The translations under genes and the position numbers were made by a program. A stretch of 64,000 nt of DNA from Acidobacteriota bacterium (GTDB lineage: Bacteria; Acidobacteriota; Terriglobia; UBA7540), in the NCBI GenBank assembly GCA_021817045.1, contig JAKAWG010000004.1, positions 59,844-123,843 of the forward strand, in the 5' to 3' direction. The notes beneath the pieces were generated by a model. It ran no database searches, had not been told where the DNA came from, and was given only the letters and a program-made list of their open reading frames with translations. Shown here piece after piece: positions 52,484 to 62,500 of this stretch. Each line of letters starts with the position of its first letter. Position 1 is the first letter of the stretch.

Positions 52484-52627
52484 GGTCGATCCAAAGGAGC
52501 GGGTAGCTTTTGGGCGTACAAGATTGACCCGCGTCGCACGTCCACCGTTTGCTCACCACGGATCGAATCTTTTTGTGACGGTCAATCTTCGCCGCGCGCT
52601 GGCTCCTGTGGCGGCGGACGAGAAAAA

Positions 52628-52662
52628 CCCACGGCACAAACCCGGTGCCGTGGCTACCCGCT
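52628..52662. repeat. CCACGGCAC palindrome, copy 2
   Basis: Arms CCACGGCAC (52629-52637) and GTGCCGTGG (52645-52653), loop of 7, then CTACCCGCT. Same orientation as copy 1, so the two are direct repeats around the 261-aa gene. Confidence 0.7.
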
Positions 52663-52729
52663 TTCAACCGATCAGAATTCAAAATCCAGCATTCACGCTT
52701 ATTTCGGCACTGGCCGCAGCGCTACAAGC

Positions 52730-52936
52730 CTACCTACTCACAGCGGGCAGAGCGACGGCTTCGAATTTGCTCAGGTCGAGCTTTTGAGAGGCGTGATCGA
52801 TGTCGATGCCAACGACGTTCCCCTCGGCATCGAAATCCACAACGAGCCCACCGGCGACTTCACGCGAATCCACACTCGGCTTGGAATTCAGGTCGATATT
52901 CAGGGAGTCTGTTTCGGGATAGTAGTGGATTGTCAT
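52730..52936 (-). CDS. DUF2283 protein, probable antitoxin
   Basis: A 68-aa protein from the ATG at 52936 (MTIHYYPETDSLNIDL). The DUF2283 pattern is clear: YYPETDSLNIDL, then SREVAGGLVVDFDAEGNVVG and IDIDHASQKLDLSKFE. The family is a small beta-rich domain often encoded just after a DUF4258-type RelE-like gene, as an antitoxin. Here the frameshifted DUF4258-like gene lies 134 bases upstream on the same strand, so the pair looks like a disabled toxin-antitoxin module. A longer start at 52957 is less likely. Function as antitoxin is inferred from family. Confidence 0.8.
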   Translation of the reverse strand: MTIHYYPETDSLNIDLNSKPSVDSREVAGGLVVDFDAEGNVVGIDIDHASQKLDLSKFEAVALPAVSR

Positions 52937-53010
52937 AAGCCTATTTCCGCTTATCATCCTAGCTTGATATTGCGATCCGGAAAAGCGTTGTGGGTCGTGT
53001 CCTAATCTGA

Positions 53011-53063
53011 GGTAGCGCGGGCCTTCAGGCCGGCACCAGCCGAGCTAAAGCTCGGCGCTACAC
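53011..53063. repeat. GGTAGCGC element with two inner hairpins
   Basis: Outer GTAGCGC / GGCGCTAC arms enclose GGCC-TTCA-GGCC and CCGAGCT-AA-AGCTCGG. It has the same GGTAGCGC termini as the element at 51447 but different interiors. It lies between the DUF4258-like remnant and the DUF2283 gene. Confidence 0.65.
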
Positions 53064-53069
53064 CTGAAA

Positions 53070-53287
53070 TCAGGGCACTACTGCGTTGAGCACCGTCTCA
53101 CCGTCCGCCAACGTGACAACGCGGAGAACCCGGCCGCCAGTTCCGGCATCAGGCCCCAATGGCGAATCCTTCCATCCGGCTGTACCTCGCGACGCAGAGG
53201 ATTGGCCAGAATCCTCTCACGCCACTCCCGCCGGATGTACGACCTTTCGCCTAGAACCTGCTCTTCGAAGTACCGCGTGGTCCTCAT
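53070..53287 (-). pseudogene. Frameshifted DUF4258-like (RelE-type toxin-like) gene
   Basis: Reading from the ATG at 53287 gives MRTTRYFEEQVLGERSYIRR then EVQPDGRIRHWGLMPEL, which I associate with DUF4258-like proteins paired with DUF2283. After MPEL the frame is lost (it then runs to a TAG at 53078). Shifting by one base at about 53131-53140 restores GRVLRVVTLADGETVLNAVV-P and a TGA at 53070-53072. A single missing base in CTGGCGGCCGGG explains the break. Sequencing error or real loss cannot be told apart here. Confidence 0.65.
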
Positions 53288-53325
53288 CGTTTCAGGTATT
53301 GTTCCTTGTGAGTCGCAGCTTAGAT

Positions 53326-55059
53326 TTATCTTGGCAGTGTCCGCAGCGATTCGAGCAACTGCTTGGGCGGAAGCGTGTTGATGACGTCTTTCTTTTCCAT
53401 CCATCCCCGGCGCGCGGTGATGACGCCGTAGCGCATGAGTTGAAGGTGCTCGGGAGCGTGAGCGTCGGTGGAGATGACGATTTTCATGCCTTTGTCGCGT
53501 GCAAGCTTCACGTGCCGGTCACACAGGTCCAGCCGCTCGGGGTTGCCGTTGAGCTCCAGAATGACGCCGTACTTTCGGGCGGCTGCAAAGACAGCTTCAA
53601 CATCGAAGTTGAACGGATCGCGGCGCAGAATTTGCCGCCCGGTGGGGTGACCTAATATTCTGACATAAGGATTAGCCAGCGCCTTCAGCAGTCGCGCTGT
53701 CATTTCTTCGCCGGGCTGGGTCATGCGCGAATGGACGCTGGCCAGGACGATGTCAAACTGCTTGAGCAGCGAGTCCGGATAATCCAGGCGGCCGTCGCCC
53801 AGAATGTCCACTTCCGTTCCTGCCCAAATCTCGATGCCCTTCACCTTGTCGCGGGCGGCGTGAATGCGGCGGATGTTTTCCACCGCCCGCTTTTCGTCCA
53901 GGCCATTCGCCACCGTGACCGCCTTGGAATGGTCCGTGATGAGAATGTACCGGTAACCCAGTTTTTTTGCCGCCGCCGCCATCTCTTCAGCGCTGGTGTG
54001 GCCGTCCGAGGCGGTGGTGTGCATTTGCAGGTCGCCCTTGATGTCCGCCAACTCGATAAGCGAGGGCAGGCGGCCCTTTTCCGCCGCCTCAATTTCACCC
54101 AGGTTCTCGCGCAACTCAGGAGGAATCCACGGCATGCCCAGCTTTTCGTAAACGTCTTCTTCCGTGCGGCCCGCCACGGATTTCTCGCCCTTAAACAAGC
54201 CGTACTCGCTGAGTTTCAGGCCAAGCTTGTGGGCGCGCTCGCGAAGAGCGACGTTGTGCTCCTTGGAGCCGGTGAAATATTGCAGGGCCGCGCCGTATGA
54301 TTCGCTTTCAAGCAGGCGGACATCCACTTGCATGTCGTTATCCAATTTGATGCTCACCTTGTCCTCGCCTTTCGCCAGAATCTGGGCGATGCGGGAATGG
54401 CGGACGAAGTGATCAGCGATGGCAGGCTGGTCAGTCCCGGTCACCAGCAGGTCCAGGTCGCCAACGGTCTCTCGGCCACGTCGCAGCGAGCCCGAGGCAG
54501 TGACCCGCTCCACATGCTTGCACTCGTGTAAAAACTCCGAAAGCTCTTCCGCCGTTTCATAGGCCACATCCAACCGGAAGCGCCCTGCCGCCCGGCGAAA
54601 TACTTCGATAGCCTTCAGGATGTTCTCCTCGGATTTTGCGCTCATACCGGGCAGACCGCGCAGACGGCCCGCTTTGGCTGCCGACTCAAGCTCATCCACG
54701 TTTTTGACGGCGAGTTGCTGATGGAAGAGGCGAACTTTCTGAGGCCCCACCGTCTGTAGTTGCAACAGTTCGAGGAGACTTTTGGGAACTTTGGCGAGTT
54801 GCTGCTGATGGTATTCCAGGCGCCCGGTCGTGACCAACTCTTCGATCTTTTTCGCCAGGTCAGCGCCGATGCCCGGAATATCGGTCAGTTTGCGATTCGG
54901 GTCGCGAGCCACGTCTTCGAGCCGTGCGGGATAGCTCTCAATGGCCCGCCGAGCCCGGTCGTATGCAGCGGCTTTGAACTGCCACTTCGGGTCTTCCTGA
55001 AGGATTTTCAGGAGATTGGAAAGTTCCTCGAAAACGGCGGCGATCTCTGAGTTTTCCAT
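53326..55059 (-). CDS. polX: PolX-type DNA polymerase/3'-5' exonuclease
   Basis: A 577-aa protein. The N-terminal two thirds is a family X polymerase: helix-hairpin-helix LTDIPGIGADLAKKIEEL, GLPGMSAKSEENILKAIEV, and the nucleotidyltransferase strand ASGSLRRGRETVGDLDLLV with the catalytic aspartates. The C-terminal PHP domain starts near residue 343 (LQMHTTASDGHTSAEEM) and includes ITDHSKAV and STDAHAPEHL, the metal-binding histidines of the exonuclease. It repairs gaps in base-excision repair. Length equals the bacterial PolX standard (about 570). It stands alone on the minus strand, diverging from the histidine kinase. Confidence 0.94.
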   Translation of the reverse strand: MENSEIAAVFEELSNLLKILQEDPKWQFKAAAYDRARRAIESYPARLEDVARDPNRKLTDIPGIGADLAKKIEELVTTGRLEYHQQQLAKVPKSLLELLQLQTVGPQKVRLFHQQLAVKNVDELESAAKAGRLRGLPGMSAKSEENILKAIEVFRRAAGRFRLDVAYETAEELSEFLHECKHVERVTASGSLRRGRETVGDLDLLVTGTDQPAIADHFVRHSRIAQILAKGEDKVSIKLDNDMQVDVRLLESESYGAALQYFTGSKEHNVALRERAHKLGLKLSEYGLFKGEKSVAGRTEEDVYEKLGMPWIPPELRENLGEIEAAEKGRLPSLIELADIKGDLQMHTTASDGHTSAEEMAAAAKKLGYRYILITDHSKAVTVANGLDEKRAVENIRRIHAARDKVKGIEIWAGTEVDILGDGRLDYPDSLLKQFDIVLASVHSRMTQPGEEMTARLLKALANPYVRILGHPTGRQILRRDPFNFDVEAVFAAARKYGVILELNGNPERLDLCDRHVKLARDKGMKIVISTDAHAPEHLQLMRYGVITARRGWMEKKDVINTLPPKQLLESLRTLPR

Positions 55060-55318
55060 GGGTCGGCCCTCAAAATTCGGTGTATCTGCCTAGCAGGGGA
55101 AAATCGTCCGGAATCCTATCATTCGGACGCCGAGCATCGCGAGGCGAGGAATATACAAAGGCACTGCGAGATTTTCCTCGTTCCACTCGGAACAGGCTCT
55201 CGGCGCCTGCGGCTCGCCGGAATCACACGCCAATCTAGTATTTTCCCTACCCATTAACCAGCTTATTATCAATAGGTTATCAGCCGTGTGTTGCTTTTCG
55301 CCACACCCGTTGCTACAA

Positions 55319-55335
55319 TCCCCATGAGTTGGGGA
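55319..55335 (+). promoter_or_regulatory. Hairpin covering the ribosome-binding site of the histidine kinase gene
   Basis: TCCCCA (55319-55324), loop TGAGT, TGGGGA (55330-55335). The right arm is the GGGGA Shine-Dalgarno for the ATG at 55340, so the stem could hide it. Small and possibly chance. Confidence 0.35.
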
Positions 55336-55339
55336 GCAA

Positions 55340-56950
55340 ATGTCCGTCCGACGGTTGGGACTGCAAACCAAGATTATCATTCTTTTTGCTGTCGCGGTGG
55401 TGTGCCTGCTGGCGGTGTCGACCTTCATCGCCATGTTTTTGACGCGCCAGCCAGTGGAAGAAGAAGTCTACCGGCGGGCGCTCACGCAGGCAAGGCTTGC
55501 GGCTCATAATCTGGTAAGCGGCGATGCCTTACAAAACCCGAAGAGCCTCCTTCAATCGCTCCAGCAATTGCAACACGACATGCCAGGAGTGCGTCAAGCA
55601 GACGTATACTTGCACTCGGGCAACCACCCGCTTGCCGCCACAACCAATCCAGCCGGCCCTCACCGCGAGCTGGACCACATTCCGGGGATCAACGATACCG
55701 CCTGGGCAAAGCACCACTTAAACGAGTTCGAGCGCACCAAGCAGGACCAATACACGATCGAGACTCGAAATGGGAAGTACTGGATCATAGCGACGGAATT
55801 GCGCCAAAACGGGCGCTCCGTCGGCTGCCTGAATCTGACCGTTTCCAAACTCCGCTCGAATGTGATTACGCAAGACATTGTCGAAGGCAATTTTCTGCTG
55901 ATGCTGTGCAGCCTGGTGGTGCTGATCTTCATAATCCATGGATTTTTCCTCAAGAGTGTTCGCTGGCCCGTGAAAGAAATGATCCGGGTGATGGAGGCCG
56001 CCGAGGGCGGCAAGCTGCACGTTCGAGCGCGCGGGGGAAGCGGCGACGAGATCGGGCAACTGGCGGGCCACCTTAACCAGATGCTCGGTCGCATTGAGAA
56101 CTTCAACGGTGAACTGGCCAGGAAGATCAAAGATGCCATTGCCGAGGTCGGGCGGCGCAACGAGGAGTTGACGCGCATTAACGAGGAACTCTTTGAAACG
56201 CAAAAGAGTCTGGCGCGCTCCGAGCGGCTGGCTGTAGCGGGCCAACTTGCCGCCAGCCTGGCTCACGAAATTGGGACTCCGCTCAATTCGATTTCCGGGC
56301 ACGTGCAGCTTATGGCGCGCCGACAAACCGGGGACGAAGGCACGCACCGCAGACTGCTGGTGATCCAGAAGCAAATCGACAATATCGTGCGCACCGTGAA
56401 GCAATTGTTATCCTGGACGCGAACGTTCGATCTCCGGTTCGAGTCCGTGGAGGTTCGCCGCGTCCTGGAAGAGTCCGTACAACTTTCTTCGCCAGCTCTC
56501 GAACTCAGGAAGATCAAGGTTCACATGGACTTCCCGCTCGTGTGCCCGCGGATTTACGGAGACCACGGCTACCTGCAGCAGGTTTTCCTAAACCTGATTA
56601 ACAACAGCATGGACGCGATGCCCCACGGTGGGTCGCTGAGCCTCGGTTTGGCCGTTGCGTCCGACGGCAAAAGCCTGGCGGTTGACGTGCGGGACACCGG
56701 CGAGGGCATCGCTCCGGAGGATCTCGCCCACATCTTTGACCCGATGTTCACCACCAAGCGGCTGGGAAGCGGCACGGGGCTGGGCCTCGCCATCTGCTGC
56801 CAGATTGTGCACCAGCACGGTGGCAGCATTGAGGTGGAAAGCGAGCTCCGGCGAGGCACCCGCTTTACGGTAAGGCTGCCCCTCGATGGCCGCGAGGAGC
56901 CGGAATATTCAGCGGCCGGAGCCGGAGTGATAGAAGGCAAAAAGCAGTAG
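55340..56950 (+). CDS. Membrane sensor histidine kinase
   Basis: A 536-aa protein. A first membrane helix (IIILFAVAVVCLLAVSTFIAM) is followed by a periplasmic domain of about 150 residues and a second helix (FLLMLCSLVVLIFIIHGFFL). HAMP and coiled coil follow, then the phospho-acceptor His309 in SLAHEIGTPLNSISGH, and the ATP-binding N box LINNSMDAMP, G1 DTGEGIAPEDL and G2 GSGTGLGLAIC. The periplasmic part has no family I recognise. It lies 67 bases before an NtrC-type response regulator, its evident partner. The signal sensed is unknown. Confidence 0.92.
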   Translation: MSVRRLGLQTKIIILFAVAVVCLLAVSTFIAMFLTRQPVEEEVYRRALTQARLAAHNLVSGDALQNPKSLLQSLQQLQHDMPGVRQADVYLHSGNHPLAATTNPAGPHRELDHIPGINDTAWAKHHLNEFERTKQDQYTIETRNGKYWIIATELRQNGRSVGCLNLTVSKLRSNVITQDIVEGNFLLMLCSLVVLIFIIHGFFLKSVRWPVKEMIRVMEAAEGGKLHVRARGGSGDEIGQLAGHLNQMLGRIENFNGELARKIKDAIAEVGRRNEELTRINEELFETQKSLARSERLAVAGQLAASLAHEIGTPLNSISGHVQLMARRQTGDEGTHRRLLVIQKQIDNIVRTVKQLLSWTRTFDLRFESVEVRRVLEESVQLSSPALELRKIKVHMDFPLVCPRIYGDHGYLQQVFLNLINNSMDAMPHGGSLSLGLAVASDGKSLAVDVRDTGEGIAPEDLAHIFDPMFTTKRLGSGTGLGLAICCQIVHQHGGSIEVESELRRGTRFTVRLPLDGREEPEYSAAGAGVIEGKKQ

Positions 56951-57017
56951 TCATCAAGCAGCCGCGACGACGGCGCACGCTGACGTCTCGTATTGCCGAA
57001 TAGGGGCCGACATCATC

Positions 57018-58388
57018 ATGCCAAATTCGAACCCTTCAAACATCCTGGTGGTTGACGACGATCCCGACACGCAGGAATTGCTGCGCGAAGTGCTGCGGGA
57101 CGAGGGCTACAAAGTTGTCACATCGGGCAGCGGGGAGGAAGCGCTTGAAATCGGCGAGCGCGAAAATTTTGAAGTGATCATCAGCGACATTAAGCTGGGC
57201 TCCGACCTGAGCGGCCTCGACCTGCTGCGGGCTTACAAGGCGATCCAGCCGGAGTCAGAGGTGATTCTGATTACGGCTTTCGGCTCGATGGAAACGGCCA
57301 TCGAAGCAGTAAAGGCCGGCGCTTTTGATTACATTTCAAAGCCCTTCAAGATCGATGAGGTACTGCTGCAAGTCAGCCGGGCACTCGAAAATCGCAGCTT
57401 AGTGCGCGAGAACCGGAATCTGAAGCGCCAACTCGGCAGCCAGGGGCAAATATCTAGCTTGGTCGGGCGCAGCGCGACGATGCTCGACATTTACAAGAAG
57501 ATCGCAATGGTTTCGGATTCCCGCTGCACCGTGCTGATTTACGGAGAGAGCGGCACGGGAAAGGAAATTGTGGCGCGAGCCATCCATCAGAATAGCGAGC
57601 GCGCGGAACAGCGATTCTTCGCCGTCGACTGCGGAGCCCTTGCAGAATCTCTGCTCGAGACTGAGCTGTTTGGACACGTGCGCGGGTCTTTTACTGGCGC
57701 CTTCGAGAACAAGCGCGGCATTCTGGAAGAAGCGAGCGGTGGCACCGTGTTTCTGGACGAAGTTTCCGAGATGAGCCCGGCGCTGCAAGCGAAACTGCTC
57801 CGAGCCATTGAGGAACAAGAAATCCGAAGGCTCGGCAGTAATCAGATCATCAAGACCGATCTGCGGTTCATCGCCGCCAGCAACCGGGTGCTCGGGGAGA
57901 TGGTGGAAGAAGGGAAATTCAGGGCCGACCTTTATTACCGTCTGCGTGTCGTGGAAATTGTGATCCCTCCTTTGCGCGAACGGACCGAGGACATACCGCT
58001 GCTCGTCGAGCATTTTCTGAAGCGCTTGGGCCGGGAGCGCGACCAGAGGTATTCCGTTTCGGGGCCGGCGCTTTCCGCGCTCATGAGCTACGCGTGGCCT
58101 GGCAACGTCCGAGAGCTTGAAAACGCCCTCGAAGCTGCTGTCGCACTGAACCGGTCCGGCGTCATCACGCCGGAGAACCTTCCTCAAAAGATAAGGCCAG
58201 GAGCGGCCAACGTCGACCGACTGGACCAGTTGCACGCGGACTTGCCCTCGCTTGATGAGCTTGAGAAGCGATACCTCATGCACGTGCTGAAAGTGACGAG
58301 AGAGAACAAAGCCCGCGCTGCGAACATTCTCGGTATCGACCGCAAGACTCTCTACCGGATGGCCGGGCGGTTCAAGCTGCCAATTTGA
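57018..58388 (+). CDS. NtrC-family sigma-54-dependent response regulator
   Basis: A 456-aa protein. The receiver domain has Asp13-15 (VVDDDPD) and phospho-acceptor Asp57 in IISDIKLG. The AAA+ domain has Walker A GESGTGKE, GSFTGA at residues 223-228 (normally GAFTGA; the loop touching sigma-54), Walker B GGTVFLDEV, and the R-finger region. A Fis-type helix-turn-helix ends the protein (ARAANILGIDRKTLYRMAGRF). It should activate sigma-54 promoters when phosphorylated by the upstream kinase. Target genes cannot be identified from the window; no TGGCAC-N5-TTGC site was found near gene starts. Confidence 0.93.
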   Translation: MPNSNPSNILVVDDDPDTQELLREVLRDEGYKVVTSGSGEEALEIGERENFEVIISDIKLGSDLSGLDLLRAYKAIQPESEVILITAFGSMETAIEAVKAGAFDYISKPFKIDEVLLQVSRALENRSLVRENRNLKRQLGSQGQISSLVGRSATMLDIYKKIAMVSDSRCTVLIYGESGTGKEIVARAIHQNSERAEQRFFAVDCGALAESLLETELFGHVRGSFTGAFENKRGILEEASGGTVFLDEVSEMSPALQAKLLRAIEEQEIRRLGSNQIIKTDLRFIAASNRVLGEMVEEGKFRADLYYRLRVVEIVIPPLRERTEDIPLLVEHFLKRLGRERDQRYSVSGPALSALMSYAWPGNVRELENALEAAVALNRSGVITPENLPQKIRPGAANVDRLDQLHADLPSLDELEKRYLMHVLKVTRENKARAANILGIDRKTLYRMAGRFKLPI

Positions 58389-58407
58389 CGCTATAGCGAC
58401 GGACCAA

Positions 58408-59433
58408 ATGAAATATCCTTACATCGTTAAATCGTTTGCCAAGCACGTTCTGTCAGGCTTCAAATCGCCTTACATGGTGATGTTTGAAACCACCTTGATG
58501 TGCAACATGTTCTGCGAGTATTGCATTTTCGGAGAAGATGGCAAGTTCAACGATCTCACGACGAGGGCCGTCCGCGAAAGAATTCTCCAGCGTATCGATG
58601 AATTTTGCGATATGGGGATTTTCGCGCTCAGTTTTTCGGGCGGCGAGCCTCTACTGAATCCCCTCACCACCGAATACATTGCCTACGCGTCGGACAAGGG
58701 CATGTGGACCTCCATGCCAACCAACGGCCTGCTGATCCGCAAATACGCGGACGGCCTGGCCCGACTCGACATGCTGGAAGTTTCCATCGACTCACTGAAC
58801 CCGCTGCGCTTCGCCAAGCGGCGCGGCGTGAACGCGCTGCCGCGCATTATCGACAATCTCGATTTTGTCCTTGCCAGGCGCAAGGCATTCACGACCCAGG
58901 TCAACGCTGCGGTGAACCTGGAAAACCTGGAAGACCTGCCTGCTCTTGCGCAATTTTGCCACGAGCGAAACCTCGTATTGCACCCCGAAGCCGTACACAA
59001 CGTGATGCGCGGCGGTGAACTGCTGCCGGATGCCGAACTGCACGGCGACGAGATCGATCGCGTAGAGAAATACCTTCACGATCTCAGGGCAAAATACCCG
59101 AAGAGTGTCCGCTTTTACGACCACTACTACACCTTCTACCGCAAGGGCGGCTTTAGCCCCGACTTCCCTTGCCGCCATCCCTCAAAGCTGATTTCCATGA
59201 AGCCCGACGGGTCCATTCACCTTCCTTGCGCCTTCATGACCCTGTACAAATCCCAGGCGCCGCTCAGGGAAATCTTCGCATCTGAAGAGGCGCGCGAACT
59301 CATCGCGCAAGAGAAAACGCTGTGGGATTTTTGCAAGGGGTGCAAGATCGGCTGCCCTTACGAAGTGAGCGCCTACGCCAACAGTCCCATGCTTGCCGTC
59401 AAGTCCGCGCTCAATTTCCTGCGCGTGCCGTAA
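58408..59433 (+). CDS. Radical SAM protein with C-terminal cysteine cluster
   Basis: A 341-aa protein. Cys32, Cys36 and Cys39 in CNMFCEYC bind the SAM [4Fe-4S] cluster; FSGGEPLLNP and VSIDSLNP are SAM-binding strands. The C-terminal part has more cysteines (DFPCRHPSK, HLPCAF, FCKGCKIGCPYE), like a SPASM or twitch domain holding extra clusters. It starts 20 bases after the response regulator, so it is probably in that operon. Proteins of this layout modify peptides or act on small molecules such as hopanoids; no precursor peptide gene was seen. Substrate unknown. Confidence 0.85.
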   Translation: MKYPYIVKSFAKHVLSGFKSPYMVMFETTLMCNMFCEYCIFGEDGKFNDLTTRAVRERILQRIDEFCDMGIFALSFSGGEPLLNPLTTEYIAYASDKGMWTSMPTNGLLIRKYADGLARLDMLEVSIDSLNPLRFAKRRGVNALPRIIDNLDFVLARRKAFTTQVNAAVNLENLEDLPALAQFCHERNLVLHPEAVHNVMRGGELLPDAELHGDEIDRVEKYLHDLRAKYPKSVRFYDHYYTFYRKGGFSPDFPCRHPSKLISMKPDGSIHLPCAFMTLYKSQAPLREIFASEEARELIAQEKTLWDFCKGCKIGCPYEVSAYANSPMLAVKSALNFLRVP

Positions 59434-59554
59434 AAGGCTAGGATCCGCGCGCCGTGAAAAGATGGCCGCTGTTTCTTGTTTGGGCGGGAATGAACTTCGG
59501 GGGGCGGCCGGAACTGACGGCGAGTCTGCTTTGAATCACGATATAATTCGGACG

Positions 59555-62500
59555 ATGCGGCCTGGATTCTCCAGAGTCAACTTCAGCGATCCGGAGAAAG
59601 CGGAAGCCAATCTTCAGCGCCTGGAGCGGGTTCTGCCCGCTGCCCTCTTTTTACCTCTCGCTTCCCTCCTCAGCCAGTCTCCCAACCCCGACGGCGCGCT
59701 CAACGTTCTCGAGCGTTACGGCTCCAGGGCTCCGGCCGACATCCTGGCTGACCTCGCGCGCACTCCAACCGCCCTCACATACCTTGTGGCCATCTTCGGT
59801 TACAGCAGCTATTTGGCGGAAACGTTCTTCAGCGAGCCCGGTCTTCCGATTCAGTTTGCGCGCGACCGCAATTTTACCAAGCTGAAGTCGCGCGAAGATT
59901 TGATGCAAGATTACGCTCGTTTTTCGACGGCCGCCTCCGATCCGTGGCTCTCCGCCCAACTCGCGCGCTTCAAGCGGCGCACCATCCTGCGCATCGCGCT
60001 CAAGGACGTGCTTGGAATTGCCACGTTGGCCGAAACGACGCTCGAGCTGTCCGAGCTTGCCGACGTGATCGTCACCAACGCCCTAACCTACTGCGATCAG
60101 GAACTGCTCAAGCGCTACGGGGCGCCGCAGTACCGCGACGCGCAAGGCCGGATTGCGCGCAGCGCGTTCAGCGTGATTTCGCTTGGCAAAATGGGCGGCA
60201 ACGAGCTGAACTATAGTTCCGATATTGACCTGCTTTTCCTTTACTCCCGCGACGGCGAGACTTCCGGGGGCAGCGAGCCGGATTCGATCATTTCCAACAA
60301 GGAGTATTTCGTGCGGCTGGCCAACGCGATCATCCGCGCGGTCACGCAGAGCACGCCTTACGGCCAAGTCTTTCGCGTTGACCTGAGGCTGCGACCCGAG
60401 GGCGACCAGGGCGACATGACCATTTCGCTCCGCTCGGCGCTTGAATATTACGAGCACCGCGCCCGCGACTGGGAGCTGCAAATGCTGATCAAGGCGAGGC
60501 ATTCGGCCGGCGACGAGCGGCTGACGCGCGAGTTTTTGCGCGGCGTCGAGGCTTACATTTATGGCTCTCCCGGCGATTTTGCTGCCATTGAGACGGTGCT
60601 GCACGCGCGCGAAAAGATTTCGCGCAGGCTGCGAGAAAGCCGGGCCGGCGGGATCGACGTCAAGCGGCACCGCGGGGGCATCCGCGACATTGAATTTCTG
60701 GCGCAGTGCCTGCAGAGGTTGCACGGCGGCCGCGACCCGTGGGTCCGCTCCGGCGGAACGCTGTTTGCTCTGCGCAAACTGAATGACAAAGGGTGGCTCT
60801 CCGACAAGGACTACGCCGCGCTGACAGGCGCTTACGAATTCCTGCGCGCCGTCGAACATTGCCTGCAATTGGACCTCGGCCGCCAGACGCACCGTCTGCC
60901 TTCGGACGCCGAGGCACTTGACCGGGTGGCGCGACGCGTCGAGATGGGAACCTTCGCCCGAAAGCTTCTCACTGCGCCTGCCGCGGGGTCCGCCGAAGGT
61001 CCTGGAGCGCTGCTGCTGGCGCGCTTGAGTGAGTTATTCGGGCAAGTTGACAAGATTTATCAGCGAGTGATCCATCCGCCGGCCGTTGCTGCCGGCAATG
61101 AACAGTACGCTCTCAAACCGCCTTCGCCTGTGATGCCGGAGCAGGCCGGGGCCTCCTACGAAGGCGCATTGAGGTTTTTGGCTTCATCCGAGCCCGCTCT
61201 GGCCGAGCAGGTGCGGCTCGCCGCCGTACCAGAGCGCGCTCGCCGCGCGGCGGCGCGCCTTTTGGCAAACCTGCTCAGCACCTCAGAGCGCTTCGAGCTG
61301 GCTCAAGAGCATCCGCAAAAGGTGGTCCGTGCGCTTGAATTGATCAGCGCCAGCGACTATTTTGCGGAACTGCTGATTCACCACCCGGAGGACATGCTGT
61401 CGCTGGACGAAACGCCTGCCGCACCGGGCACCGATCAAATGCAGATCGAACTGCGCGCCCAAGGAGAAGGATCCCCGCTTGCGGCCCACGCCCCCGCTGA
61501 GAGCCCGTTTGGGTGGATGCTGGATTCGGGGATGACGCTTCGGGACCAGATGGCCATGCTGCGCCGCCACTATCGCTCGCGCCGGATCGCGCTGGGTGGG
61601 CGTGACTGTGCGGGCATGGATTCGGTGTTTGCGGCGCTCAAGAGCTGGTCCTCGCTTGCTGCGAGATCGGTAGCCACGGCGGCCGAGGCGGCGCTCCAAG
61701 CCTTGGGCAAAGCCAGCGGTTTGAACGTTCCTGAGCCGTTCCCATCCTGCGCGAACGCGATGTCATTCGCAATTCTAAGCCTGGGCCGCCTCGGAACGTG
61801 GGAATTCGACCTGGGCTCGGATGCTGACCTCATCTTCGTCGTTCCAACCGGCACGTCCGCCACGGACATCGAATTCTATACCCGGCTCGGAGAAAGGCTC
61901 ATTGAAGTGCTCTCAAGCTACACGCGGGATGGCGCCCTCTTTGCCGTTGACACGCGCCTCCGTCCGCGAGGCCAGGAAGGCGAACTAGTCGTCACCGAAG
62001 GCACTCTCGTCCGTTACATATACGAGGCCGCCCAGGTTTGGGAGGGGATAACTTACCTCAAGGCCTACCCGCTGGCAGGCAACCAACGGTTCGGGAACGC
62101 CGTAGCGGGCAGCCTGACAAAAGCGATTTTTGACCGTTTTGCGGATGACCCGAAACTGGAAAGTGATTTGCACAAAATGCGCCGCCGTCTGGAGCGCGAG
62201 TTGGCATCTTCTCCATCCGACCTCAAGACCGCCCCGGGCAGCTATTACGACGTTGACTACGGGCTCGCCTATTTGCGCCTTCGCCGCCGTTTGCCTTTGT
62301 CTCCCGGCGCAAACACGCCGCAATTGGTCGCCGCTGCTCGCAATGCGGGCGCGATTTCCGAAGAGGATGCCCGCACGCTGGAGGAGGGCGCGTGCTTCCT
62401 GCGCTCCGCTGACCACGCGGTGCGGATTGCAACCGGCAAGGCCTCGGGAGGCCTTCCTGAGCACACGGGTCATGCAAGTCAGGTGGAAGAGTTTGCTCGC

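Noticed and set aside
59542..59547. Perfect TATAAT before glnE
   Set aside because: It lies 7 bases before the chosen ATG with no -35 at proper spacing; would leave almost no leader.
59393..59554. Longer N-terminus of GlnE
   Set aside because: It overlaps the radical SAM gene and the added residues do not look like GlnE; the ATG at 59555 gives a normal start.
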